Source: CAVQJU01 sp963754955
GTDB taxonomy: Bacteria; Acidobacteriota; Vicinamibacteria; Vicinamibacterales; CAVVIG01
DNA: 64,000 nt
Assembly: GCA_963754955.1 (NCBI GenBank)
Contig: CAVWHY010000012.1
Coordinates: forward strand, 682,001-746,000
Direction of reading: 5' to 3'
In this document: positions 54,137 to 61,959 of the stretch, in pieces
Layout of the letters: every line of letters starts with the position of its first letter
Position numbering within the stretch: the stretch's first letter is position 1
Notes under the pieces: model-generated
Told to the model about the DNA's origin: nothing
Databases searched by the model: none
The model's input: the letters and a program-made list of their open reading frames with translations, nothing else
Position numbers and translations under genes: made by a program

Positions 54137-54153
54137 GTTATTTCGTCATTGTA
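54123..54153. promoter_or_regulatory. Divergent -10 boxes over overlapping start codons (ygfZ / hydrolase)
   Basis: Plus strand TATATT (54123-54128) sits so that the inferred +1 is exactly the A of ATG 54135. Minus strand TACAAT (54153-54148) predicts a 5-base leader before ATG 54136. Each box lies inside the other gene's coding sequence. No -35 hexamers seen. Confidence 0.55.
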
Positions 54154-55802
54154 TCTGCGCCGCGCTCGCGCTGGCCGGATGCGCGTCGATGGCGCGTGCC
54201 CAGCAGGCCGCTCCTCCGATGACGCTGATCGGTTCGGGCACCTCGACGTTCCTGGTGTTCGTCCGCGGCGCGCAGGTGGGCACGGAGCAGGTGGCGGTGA
54301 CGCGAACGGCCGAGGGTTGGAGCATCCTGAGCACCGGCCGCATCGGCGCCCCGCTCGACATCACGGCGAGACGGATGGAAGTGCGCTACACCGCGGACTG
54401 GAAGGCGGTGGACTTCACGATCGACGCGACGCTCCGGAACCAGCTCCAGGCCATCCACACGACGTTCGACGGCACGACCGCGAAGAACGACATCACGATC
54501 GCCGGCGTGCTGACAACCAAGTCCGACCCTATCGAGGCCGGCACGCTGGTCCTTCCGAACGCGCTCTTCGCGCCGTACGAGGCGCTGGCCGCGAAGCTCC
54601 GCACGGCGACCGCCGGGCAGACGTTTCCTGTCTACATCCTGCCGCAGGCGTCGCTCTCGCTGAAGGTCGTGGACAGCGTGACCGAGCAGATCCAGACGTC
54701 GGCGCGGCTGATCGCCGCTCGCCGGACGCACGTCACCATCTCCACGCCGAATCTCCCGCTGGACCTGAACATCTGGGGTGACGAGAACGGCCGGCTGCTC
54801 CGGCTGACCGTGCCCGCCCAGAATATTGACGTCGCCAGAGACGACATCGCGTCGGTGGGCTCGAGGCAGGTCGTCATCTCGCGGCCGAACGACGAGCGCG
54901 TGCGAATCCCGTCGAACGGGTTCTCGCTCGCAGGCACGCTGTCGAAGCCCGCGGTGCCCTCGCCGACCCCGCTGCCCGCGGTCGTGATCGTGGGCGGATC
55001 CGGCCCCGCGGATCGCGACGGCCTCGCGTTCGGCGTTCCGACCCTGGGCGAGCTCGCCGGCGCCATGGCCGACGCGGGGTTCATCGTGATCCGCTACGAC
55101 AAGCGCGGCGTCGGCCAGAGCGGCGGACGGCCTGAAGCGGCCGGCCTCGGCGACTTCTCCGACGACCAGCGTGCCGCCATGAAGTTCCTGACGGCGAGGA
55201 AAGACGTCGACCCGAAGCGCATAGCCGTCGCCGGTCACAGCGAGGGCGGCCTGGTGTCGCTCATGACGGCCGACAGGGAAAAGCGTGTGGCCGCCGTCGT
55301 CCTCCTCGCGACGCCCGGCGTGAGCGGAGCGGATTTCGTGCTCGCGCAGCAGGAGCACCTGCTCAGCCGGTCGAACCTCCCCGAGGCCGGCAGGCAGGCG
55401 CGAATCGATCTCCAGAAGCGCATCAACGAGGCGGCAAAGACCGGCAAGGGGCTCGAGGCGTTTCCGCCAGAGGTCCGCCTCCAGATCGACAACGCGGAGT
55501 TCCAGAGCCTCCTCAACACCGATCCCGCGAATCTCGTCCCCCGTGTCCGCCAACCCCTCCTGATTGTGCAGGGAACGCTCGACACACAGGTGGAGCCGTC
55601 CAACGCCGACCGCCTCGAGGCGCTCGCGCGAGATCGCAAGCCGCCGGCCACCGTCGACGTCGTGAAGGTTCCCGGCGTGAACCACCTGCTGACGCCGGCG
55701 ACGACGGGCGAAATGGACGAGTACGCGTCCCTGCCCGACAAGCACGTGAGCCCCGCCGTGTTGTCGGCCGTCGTGGAGTGGTTGAAGAAGACCCTGAAGT
55801 AG
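54135..55802 (+). CDS. Large secreted alpha/beta hydrolase
   Basis: 555 aa. A signal peptide ends near residue 23 (MARA-QQ; the Cys in LAGC could also be a lipobox). The first half (about 25-245) is a beta-rich domain like DUF3108-type proteins; the second half is the hydrolase: VVIVGGSGPADRDG near 283, YDKRGVGQSGGRPE, nucleophile in AGHSEGGLVS near 365, acid in VQGTLDTQV near 475, His in VNHLLTP near 515. Similar to acidobacterial secreted hydrolases of unknown substrate. Its ATG is embedded in the ygfZ start; its stop TAG is in a REP. Confidence 0.82.
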   Translation: MLFRHCICAALALAGCASMARAQQAAPPMTLIGSGTSTFLVFVRGAQVGTEQVAVTRTAEGWSILSTGRIGAPLDITARRMEVRYTADWKAVDFTIDATLRNQLQAIHTTFDGTTAKNDITIAGVLTTKSDPIEAGTLVLPNALFAPYEALAAKLRTATAGQTFPVYILPQASLSLKVVDSVTEQIQTSARLIAARRTHVTISTPNLPLDLNIWGDENGRLLRLTVPAQNIDVARDDIASVGSRQVVISRPNDERVRIPSNGFSLAGTLSKPAVPSPTPLPAVVIVGGSGPADRDGLAFGVPTLGELAGAMADAGFIVIRYDKRGVGQSGGRPEAAGLGDFSDDQRAAMKFLTARKDVDPKRIAVAGHSEGGLVSLMTADREKRVAAVVLLATPGVSGADFVLAQQEHLLSRSNLPEAGRQARIDLQKRINEAAKTGKGLEAFPPEVRLQIDNAEFQSLLNTDPANLVPRVRQPLLIVQGTLDTQVEPSNADRLEALARDRKPPATVDVVKVPGVNHLLTPATTGEMDEYASLPDKHVSPAVLSAVVEWLKKTLK

Positions 55803-55830
55803 CGTCCGGCTTGAGCCGGACGTCGGACGC
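55799..55830. repeat. Partial REP/BIME-like element, family A
   Basis: The left half is intact: GTAG, CGTCCGGC, TTGA, GCCGGACG. The right half is reduced to TCGGACGC. TAG 55800-55802 ends the hydrolase gene. Located between convergent genes. Confidence 0.85.
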
Positions 55831-57096
55831 CTATTCGTAGCGCAGCGATTCGATCGGATCGAGACGCGCCGCCTTCAAGGCCGGCAGAAAACCCGCCACG
55901 ATTCCTACGGCCATCAGGATCGCGGAACAGATCCCGACCAGCTGGGGCGAGAGCAGCAGATGGATGTCGGTGGTTCGCCGCGCGTCGTCGAGCAGCTCCG
56001 CCAGAAACGGCCGCGGGCTGAGCAGCCAGACCAGGCCGTAGGAGAGGGCAATGCCGAGGAGGCCGCCGGCAAACGTCGTGGCCAGGCCTTCGAGCAGAAA
56101 CTGCAGGAGGATATCGCGGCGGCGAGCGCCGAGCGCCATCCGCACGCCGATCTCGCGCGTCCGTTCCTGGACGTTGACGAACATGATGTTCATGATGCCG
56201 ACGCCGCCGATGGCGAGCGTCACGACGCCGACGAACGTCAGGACGAGTTTCAGCCCGTTGATCATCGGCCCGGTAATTTCCTTGGCCTTCGACGACCCGA
56301 ACAGGTTGAGCGCGCGCTCGTCGTTGGCGTTGTACCGGTAACGTTTCGCGAGGAACTCGCGCACCTGTTTCGTGGCCTGGGGTTCGAGCGCGGGCGTCAC
56401 CGGCTGCCAGATGAACGTGCCGACATACTTGTTGTCGGTGAGCCCGCCCATCGTCGTCCACGGGATGAAGACGCACTCCTTGTCGGGGCGGTTGTAGTTC
56501 GACAGCTGGACTTTCTCCTCGCCCACTCCGACAACTTCGAATCGCTGGCCGCCGATGCGGATGGCTTCGCCGACGGGAGGAATGCCGGCGAAGATCTTCC
56601 GCTCGACTTCGGACCCGATGAAGGCCACCCGGCGGCGGAGCCGGACGTCCTCGTCGTCGATGAAGCGGCCGGCCTGCGGTTTTTCGTTCCGCATCGCGCC
56701 GTAGGAGGCCGCCACGGCGCGGATCAGCCGACTGGACTGCTTGTTGCCGTACACGACGGCGAAGTCGCGCATGAACTCGGGGCTGACGCTCTTGACGAGC
56801 GGAATCTCGCCGATGGCCAGCACGTCGTCCACCGTGACACGAACGCGCTTGCCGGCGCGTTCGCCGCCCGCCTGGAGGCTCGTCTGTCCCGGAAAGACAA
56901 TGACGGTGCCGTCGGAGTACGCGCCCTTGAACCCGGCGTCGAGCGCCCCGCGGAAGCCCTCGCCGTACGCCAGCAGGACCACGACAGAGATGATGCCCCA
57001 CGAGATGCCGAGCATCGAGAGCGCCGCGCGAAAACGGTGGTGGTAGAGGCCGTAGGCCGCCTCGCGGACGATCTCGCGCAGGATCGCGAATCTCAT
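55831..57096 (-). CDS. MacB-type ABC transporter permease
   Basis: 421 aa with four membrane helices: one near 20-42, a periplasmic MacB core domain (about 50-255), then three at about 275-300, 330-355 and 380-405. NVQERTREIGVRMALGARRRDIL near 305 is the cytoplasmic FtsX coupling region; it ends DPIESLRYE. No ATPase domain is fused or adjacent. It lies 4 bases after a paralogous permease and belongs to the MacA-like operon. Confidence 0.88.
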   Translation of the reverse strand: MRFAILREIVREAAYGLYHHRFRAALSMLGISWGIISVVVLLAYGEGFRGALDAGFKGAYSDGTVIVFPGQTSLQAGGERAGKRVRVTVDDVLAIGEIPLVKSVSPEFMRDFAVVYGNKQSSRLIRAVAASYGAMRNEKPQAGRFIDDEDVRLRRRVAFIGSEVERKIFAGIPPVGEAIRIGGQRFEVVGVGEEKVQLSNYNRPDKECVFIPWTTMGGLTDNKYVGTFIWQPVTPALEPQATKQVREFLAKRYRYNANDERALNLFGSSKAKEITGPMINGLKLVLTFVGVVTLAIGGVGIMNIMFVNVQERTREIGVRMALGARRRDILLQFLLEGLATTFAGGLLGIALSYGLVWLLSPRPFLAELLDDARRTTDIHLLLSPQLVGICSAILMAVGIVAGFLPALKAARLDPIESLRYE

Positions 57097-57100
57097 CGCG

Positions 57101-58396
57101 TCACATCTCGAAACGAAGCGCCTCGACCGGCGGCAATTCCGCCGCCCGGCGCGCCGGGTACGTGGATGTCACGACGCCCACGGTGACGAGCATGGCCAGC
57201 GCCAGCAAGCCGCTCTCCCACGACACCAGCATGCCCGCGAACCGCTCGGGCATCTTGGCCAGGTTCACCAGCCGGCAGAGACCGAGGCCGAGCACGAGAC
57301 CCGTCCCGCCGCTCAGCATCGTCAGGAAGAAGCCTTCCAGGAAGAACTGTCGCTGAATGTTGCCCGTGGTGGCGCCGAGCGCCTTGCGAACGCCGATTTC
57401 GCGGGTGCGTTCCTTTACGGCGACCAGCATGATGTTCATCACCCCGATCCCGCCGAGCATGAGCGTCACGATGCCGACGACGGTGAAGAAGATCTGCATG
57501 TGGCCGATCATCCGTTCGAACATCAGCGTCTCCATCGACGTGTCCCACATGGCGACCGCGTCCCGGTCGCCGGGGTCGAAGCCGTGGCGGCGAGCCAGGA
57601 CGGCCCGGACGTTCTGCTCGAGCGGCCAGTCGATGTCTTCGATCCGCCCCGTGCGCGTGTCGAGCGCGCGGGGCAGGTCCGCGACGACCCAGTCCTTCGG
57701 CGACACGATGATGTTGGACACCACACCCGGCTCGGCATCCCGCCGCGGCATGTCTCTCGCCATCGCCGCGAACGGCACGAAGATCTTGTTGTTGTCGGGC
57801 CCGCTGTAATTGCTGTCCTGTTCCTTCTTGCGGATCTTGCCGACCACCGTGTACGCGACGCCGTTGAAGCTGACGACTTCTCCCAGGATGTATCGGTGTC
57901 CGAACAGCTGCTGGGCGACGTCGAATCCGACGATGGCGACGCGGGACGCGTGCTCTTCGTCCTGCCAGTTGAAGTTGCGCCCGTACTCCAGCTCGATCGT
58001 GCGGATGTCCTGATACTGGGGCTCGATGCCGCTGATGCCGACGCTTGCGGCGTTGTAGGCGCTCTTGGCGCGCACGCCGTTCGCCTGCAACTCGGGGCTC
58101 GCCACCGCCACCATCGGCGATTCGGCCGCGAGCGCCCGCGCGTCGTCGTGCGTGAGAAACACGACGCGGCCCGCCCGCTCGCCGCCGGCCTGCCTGCTGG
58201 TGCGGCCGCCCCAGACAATCCCGATGTTTTTCCCGAGCTCGCGCAGGACCTTGACGTTGCCCTGCTGGAAACCCTCGCCCATCGCCGACAGGACGATGAC
58301 CGAAATCATGCCCCACAGGATGCCGAACATCGTGAGGAAGCTGCGCAGCTTGTTGGCTCGCAGGTTCTGCAGCGACTGAACGAGGGCTTCGCGCAT
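57101..58396 (-). CDS. MacB-type ABC transporter permease, paralogue
   Basis: 431 aa, same topology as its neighbour, from which it differs through most of the periplasmic domain. AVKERTREIGVRKALGATTGNIQ near 315 is the coupling region; it ends LPPVEALRFEM. The start ATG overlaps the adaptor stop (TGATG). Two non-identical permeases behind one adaptor suggest a heterodimeric exporter. Confidence 0.88.
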   Translation of the reverse strand: MREALVQSLQNLRANKLRSFLTMFGILWGMISVIVLSAMGEGFQQGNVKVLRELGKNIGIVWGGRTSRQAGGERAGRVVFLTHDDARALAAESPMVAVASPELQANGVRAKSAYNAASVGISGIEPQYQDIRTIELEYGRNFNWQDEEHASRVAIVGFDVAQQLFGHRYILGEVVSFNGVAYTVVGKIRKKEQDSNYSGPDNNKIFVPFAAMARDMPRRDAEPGVVSNIIVSPKDWVVADLPRALDTRTGRIEDIDWPLEQNVRAVLARRHGFDPGDRDAVAMWDTSMETLMFERMIGHMQIFFTVVGIVTLMLGGIGVMNIMLVAVKERTREIGVRKALGATTGNIQRQFFLEGFFLTMLSGGTGLVLGLGLCRLVNLAKMPERFAGMLVSWESGLLALAMLVTVGVVTSTYPARRAAELPPVEALRFEM

Positions 58397-59604
58397 CAGC
58401 CTGGCAGCAGGAGTTTCTCGCCCGGCTTGAGGCCTTCGAGGACTTCGATTCTGGTGCCGTTCCCGACGCCAACCTTGATCGGCGTCCTGCGCCGGCCGTT
58501 CGGCGCGCCTGGCGCGATGATGTCCACGAAGGGTTTCTTCTGCGCGTCGTAGGTGATGGCCGCCTCGGGGATGAGCAGCGCGTTCGGATGTTCCTCGAGC
58601 ACGATCTCCGCATTTGCCGTCATGTTCGCCTTCAGCTCCTTGCCCGGGTTGTCGATCGACACCTTGACTTCGAAGCTGGTGACGTTGTCCTTCTCGACGC
58701 CGAGCGGCGAAATCTGCGTGACATGGCCGTTGAACGTCCGATCCCTGAACGTCTCCACGCGGATGCGCGCGGGCTGGTTGAGCCGCACGCGGCCGATGTC
58801 CGCTTCGTCGACCTTGCCGCGGACGAACACCTTTTCGATGTCGCCGAGGGTCATCACCAGCGTGGCGTTCGCGCCGAGGTTGAGGATCGACGAGACCGGG
58901 CTGCCGATCTCGACGTCCCGGCTGAGCACTGTGCCACGGATGGGCGCGCGAATCGTGGCATTGGCAAGGTCTTCGGCGTCGCGATCGGCAACGGCTTTCG
59001 CCTGCGCCACCTGCGCCCTGGCCTCGGTGACCTTCGCTTCGCTCACCGCCAGCTGCGACTCCGCCGCCCGCTTGCGGTTTTCGGCCAGATCCACCGCGCT
59101 GTGCGCGTCGTCAAGCGCAGACTGCGCGATCAGCCGCTCGGCGAACAGCATCCTGGCGCGGTCGTACGCGCGCCGCGCGAACTCGACGTCCGGTCCCTCG
59201 GCTTCAACGACGGTCTTCTTGAGGGCGGCCTGCGCGCCTTCGAGCGACGCGCGCGCAGCCTGCAGGTTGGCTTCGGCGCCGCGGAGCGTAGCCTCGAGCT
59301 GTTCGCGGTCGAGCTCCACGAGCACGTCGTTCGGTTTGACGACGCTGTCGACGTCGACGTGTAACGCCTTGATGATGCCGTTGGCTTTGGACTTGATTTC
59401 GACTTTCGTGATGGGTTCGATCTTGCCGGTCGCGACCACGGAACGCACCATCGTGCCCCGTTCGACCGAGGCCATCTTGGAGGGGTCGGCGATCGGCGAC
59501 GCACCGCTCAGCGTCGCGAACCCCGCGGCGGTCCCGACCACGAGCAGCACCCCGCCGGCGCCGATGTACCACCATTTCCGGGAGGGTCTATTTCCGACTG
59601 GCAT
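58396..59604 (-). CDS. MacA/RND-type periplasmic adaptor (HlyD family)
   Basis: 402 aa, anchored by one N-terminal helix (about 13-33). GKIEPITKVEIKSKANGIIKALHVDVDSVVKPNDVLVELD is the first lipoyl half; a coiled-coil hairpin of about 90-200 rich in Ala/Glu/Arg and a beta-barrel domain (PARIRVETFRD) follow, ending with KVGVGNGTRIEVLEGLKPGEKLLLPG. Such adaptors link an inner-membrane MacB-type pump to an outer-membrane channel. AGAAGG lies 5 bases before the ATG. It leads the three-gene operon. Confidence 0.9.
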   Translation of the reverse strand: MPVGNRPSRKWWYIGAGGVLLVVGTAAGFATLSGASPIADPSKMASVERGTMVRSVVATGKIEPITKVEIKSKANGIIKALHVDVDSVVKPNDVLVELDREQLEATLRGAEANLQAARASLEGAQAALKKTVVEAEGPDVEFARRAYDRARMLFAERLIAQSALDDAHSAVDLAENRKRAAESQLAVSEAKVTEARAQVAQAKAVADRDAEDLANATIRAPIRGTVLSRDVEIGSPVSSILNLGANATLVMTLGDIEKVFVRGKVDEADIGRVRLNQPARIRVETFRDRTFNGHVTQISPLGVEKDNVTSFEVKVSIDNPGKELKANMTANAEIVLEEHPNALLIPEAAITYDAQKKPFVDIIAPGAPNGRRRTPIKVGVGNGTRIEVLEGLKPGEKLLLPG

Positions 59605-59642
59605 ATGACCTTCTACGTCAGCTCAGAGCCGAAAGTTCACGA

Positions 59643-59648
59643 TAAGAT
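59643..59648 (+). promoter_or_regulatory. -10-like TAAGAT before the FHA gene
   Basis: TAAGAT ends 8 bases before ATG 59657, so a transcript from it would have about 2 leader bases. No ribosome site is visible before the ATG, which fits leaderless translation. Confidence 0.4.
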
Positions 59649-59656
59649 GTAGCGCA

Positions 59657-59947
59657 ATGTGGATTCTGCAGGGCGCACCGTTTTCCTTTCGTCTCGCGCC
59701 GGGCGCGGTCAAGACCGTCGGGCGCGCACCCAGGGCCGACTTCATCCTCGACGTCGCGCTGGTGTCCCGCCTGCACTGCCGGCTGAGCGCAGAGGAAGAC
59801 GGCCTCGAGGTGGTCGATCTGTCGAGCACGAACGGCACGTTCGTGAACGATAAGCGAATCGATCGGGCCGTCCTGGGCAAGGGCGACCGTCTTCGTGTTG
59901 GACGCGTCGAGCTGACGATTGGACGGGGTTCGGTGGGGGAAGGTTAG
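59657..59947 (+). CDS. Stand-alone FHA domain protein
   Basis: 96 aa made of a single forkhead-associated domain, which binds phosphothreonine peptides. The recognition loops are intact: VGRAPRADFILD (residues 21-32), VSRLHCRLS (36-44), DLSSTNGTFVN (54-64) and the closing GDRLRVGRVELTIG. It lies near a pseudokinase and a degenerate receiver (60.6-61.9 kb), but a convergent MBL gene separates them. Confidence 0.88.
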   Translation: MWILQGAPFSFRLAPGAVKTVGRAPRADFILDVALVSRLHCRLSAEEDGLEVVDLSSTNGTFVNDKRIDRAVLGKGDRLRVGRVELTIGRGSVGEG

Positions 59948-59982
59948 GAGGTCAGGGGCTGGGGAGTTGGGGCTGGGGCTGG

Positions 59983-60618
59983 CTACGACAGATACGGGTT
60001 GGTGCGGCGCTCCTGGCCGATTGTCGTGGCCGGGCCATGGCCTGGATAGACCCGGGCTTCATCGCCGAAGGGAAACAGCACGTTGCGGATCGACGCGAGA
60101 AGCGTCGCCGTGTCACCGCCAGGTAAATCCGTCCGGCCGATCGAGCCGGCGAAAAGCGTATCCCCGACAAAGAGGTCCGCGCCGCGGGCGCCAGCCCTTC
60201 CAACTTCGAGACACACGCCGCCCGGGCAGTGGCCGGGCGTGTGGTGCCAGCGCGCCTCGAGGGTACCGAACGCGACGGGCTGTCCGGGAGTGTAAAACAC
60301 GTCCACCGGCGGCGGCTGCTCGACGCGAAGACCGAACAACGCGCCCATCTCGACGGCGTTATCGTAGAGGAACAGATCGTCACGGTGCAGGTAGACCGGT
60401 ACGCCGAGCGCACGCTTGGCCGTAGCGACACCGGTGATGTGATCGACGTGGGCGTGCGTCAGCAGCACGTGGCGTATCGACAGCTGGCGAACTTTCGCCA
60501 GCGAGAGCAGATCCTCGATTTCGTCGCCGGGGTCGATGAGGATCGCCTCGCCGGTCTCGGGACAGCCCACGACGAAGCCGTTCTTGAAGAACGGACCCAC
60601 CGCGCGCACCTCGAGCAT
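59983..60618 (-). CDS. MBL-fold metallohydrolase, glyoxalase II-like
   Basis: 211 aa from ATG 60618; an in-frame ATG at 60645 would add nine residues and overlap the divergent start. Zinc motif THAHVDHITGV near residue 55, HTPGHCPGG near 122, GDTLFAGSIGRTDL near 150 and the closing GHGPATTIG near 195. Length and motifs match YcbL-type type II glyoxalases. Divergent from the receiver gene. Confidence 0.88.
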   Translation of the reverse strand: MLEVRAVGPFFKNGFVVGCPETGEAILIDPGDEIEDLLSLAKVRQLSIRHVLLTHAHVDHITGVATAKRALGVPVYLHRDDLFLYDNAVEMGALFGLRVEQPPPVDVFYTPGQPVAFGTLEARWHHTPGHCPGGVCLEVGRAGARGADLFVGDTLFAGSIGRTDLPGGDTATLLASIRNVLFPFGDEARVYPGHGPATTIGQERRTNPYLS

Positions 60619-60629
60619 GAGTCTTCCAC

Positions 60630-60635
60630 TATCAT
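60630..60635 (+). promoter_or_regulatory. -10-like TATCAT before the receiver gene
   Basis: TATCAT ends 8 bases before ATG 60644, implying a leader of about 2 bases. It lies inside the possible 5' extension of the divergent MBL gene. Confidence 0.4.
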
Positions 60636-60643
60636 GATCTTCC

Positions 60644-61003
60644 ATGGTTCTTGCCATTGTCGACGATTTGATGTTCGCGTCAAAAATCAGGGCGGCCGCC
60701 GGACAGCTCGACATACCTGTCGCGTTCGCGCGCTCGTCGGCCGCCGCGCTGACCGCCGTGCGCGAGAGTCCCCCGGTGCTGGTGATTCTGGATCTCAACA
60801 ATCCGCGTACCGATCCGCTCGGCACCGTCGCCGCCTTGAAACGTGATCCCGCGACGATGGGAATCAGGACTGTGGGCTACGCGTCGCATGTGCTCACGGA
60901 CGTCATCGAGGCCGCCCGGCAGGCAGGCGTGGATGAGGTGCTGGCGCGATCCGCGTTCACGGCGAGACTGCCGGAGATTCTCGCGACCGCGCGACAGAAG
61001 TAG
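60644..61003 (+). CDS. Degenerate response-regulator receiver domain protein
   Basis: 119 aa, a lone receiver-like domain. The acidic pair is in VDD (residues 6-8), the phosphoacceptor Asp in VILDLNN near 50, and a Ser (VGYASHV) near 79 fits the switch position. The conserved Lys-Pro near the end is replaced by ARSAF, so phosphorylation-driven switching may be lost. No output domain. The TAG stop (61001-61003) is the GTAG foot of a REP pair. Confidence 0.75.
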   Translation: MVLAIVDDLMFASKIRAAAGQLDIPVAFARSSAAALTAVRESPPVLVILDLNNPRTDPLGTVAALKRDPATMGIRTVGYASHVLTDVIEAARQAGVDEVLARSAFTARLPEILATARQK

Positions 61004-61049
61004 TGCGGACCTGCAGGTCCGCCCCGGCAGGTCTGAAGGCCTGCACTAC
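61000..61049. repeat. REP/BIME-like element, family B, supplies both flanking stop codons
   Basis: 50 bp. Plus half: GTAGT, GCGGACC, TGCA, GGTCCGC; spacer CCCG; minus half: GTAGT, GCAGGCC, TTCA, then GACCTGC with one mismatch. TAG 61001-61003 ends the receiver gene; TAG 61048-61046 ends the kinase-like gene. Confidence 0.92.
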
Positions 61050-61888
61050 GAGTGAAAGCGCCACCAACCCGCCAGCGCGGCCAGCGCCGCGATCACTGCC
61101 AGGATGATCCATCCCAGCGAGCTGCGCTCGGGCCGGTCTCTTGGCGGCGGCACGCGGACCGGATCGGCCGATGCCGCCCGGACGTCCAGCATCGCGGCGA
61201 TCGATCGCAATTCGGCGGCACACGTCGCGGCAGCTTCGTAACCGCCCTCCGAGTACGCGCCGAGTGCCTTGCCGACAATCTCGTCGAGCTCGCGCGGCAT
61301 CGAGGCGCCGAGCCGTGGCGACGCCTCAGACGGCGGTCTTCCGGTCAACATCTCGAAGAGCAGGACGCCGAGCGCCTCGATATCGATCCGGTGATCGGAT
61401 TCGCCGGCCGGTGCCGCACTCTTTTTCCACTGCACGAATCCGAAGTCGAGAATCTTCGCGTTGCCTTTCGGCGTGATCATGACGGTGTCGGGCGTCAGGC
61501 CGCCGTGCACGATGTCGGCGGCGTGCGCCTCGGCAAGCGCATCGGCCATCTGCGCCGCGAGATCGACGGCGCGCCGCATGTTGAGCGGGCGGCCGGCGAT
61601 GACGCGCTTCAAGGGCTCGCCCGGCACGAATTCGAACACGAGGAAGAGGCAGCCCTCCTCCTCGCCGATTTCGTAGAGCGCCGCGATGTTCGGGTGCGAC
61701 AGCACGGAGGCGACGCGCGCGTCGCGCTGCAGCGACTCACGCCGATCGCCAGAGGCCTGGAGCTCGGCGCCAGGCACTTTCACCGCGACCGTGCGGCCGA
61801 GATGGGTGTCACGCGCCCGGTAGACGTCGCCCAGTCCGCCGGCGCCGATCCGGTCGAGGATTTTGTAGTGGCCGAGCGCCTCGATCAT
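61046..61888 (-). CDS. Membrane-anchored Ser/Thr protein kinase-like protein, probable pseudokinase
   Basis: 280 aa from ATG 61888 (GTG 61891 is an alternative). The kinase fold is complete: glycine-rich loop RIGAGGLGDVYRA near residue 12, the VAIK-type lysine in VAVKVP near 33, and a DFG motif in LDFGFVQ near 145. The catalytic loop reads VHGGLTPDTVM instead of HRDxKxxN, so the catalytic Asp is Gly and the Asn position is altered. A single C-terminal helix (about 255-276) anchors it. It may bind ATP and signal without phosphotransfer. Stop codon in the REP pair. Confidence 0.82.
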   Translation of the reverse strand: MIEALGHYKILDRIGAGGLGDVYRARDTHLGRTVAVKVPGAELQASGDRRESLQRDARVASVLSHPNIAALYEIGEEEGCLFLVFEFVPGEPLKRVIAGRPLNMRRAVDLAAQMADALAEAHAADIVHGGLTPDTVMITPKGNAKILDFGFVQWKKSAAPAGESDHRIDIEALGVLLFEMLTGRPPSEASPRLGASMPRELDEIVGKALGAYSEGGYEAAATCAAELRSIAAMLDVRAASADPVRVPPPRDRPERSSLGWIILAVIAALAALAGWWRFHS

Positions 61889-61904
61889 CACGCGAATGAC
61901 GACG

Positions 61905-61910
61905 ATTATA
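61905..61910 (-). promoter_or_regulatory. -10 TATAAT of the kinase-like gene
   Basis: Minus-strand TATAAT predicts a start near 61898, 7-10 bases before the GTG/ATG starts at 61891/61888. No -35 seen. Confidence 0.5.
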
Positions 61911-61959
61911 CTGGTCACTCCGCCGACGCCTCCGGCGAAGGCGGACGCCATCACGGAAG

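Noticed and set aside
59944..59984. GGGGCTGGGG-rich stretch between the FHA and MBL genes as a G-quadruplex or repeat element
   Set aside because: Short and irregular; only two to four G runs, with no second copy in the window.
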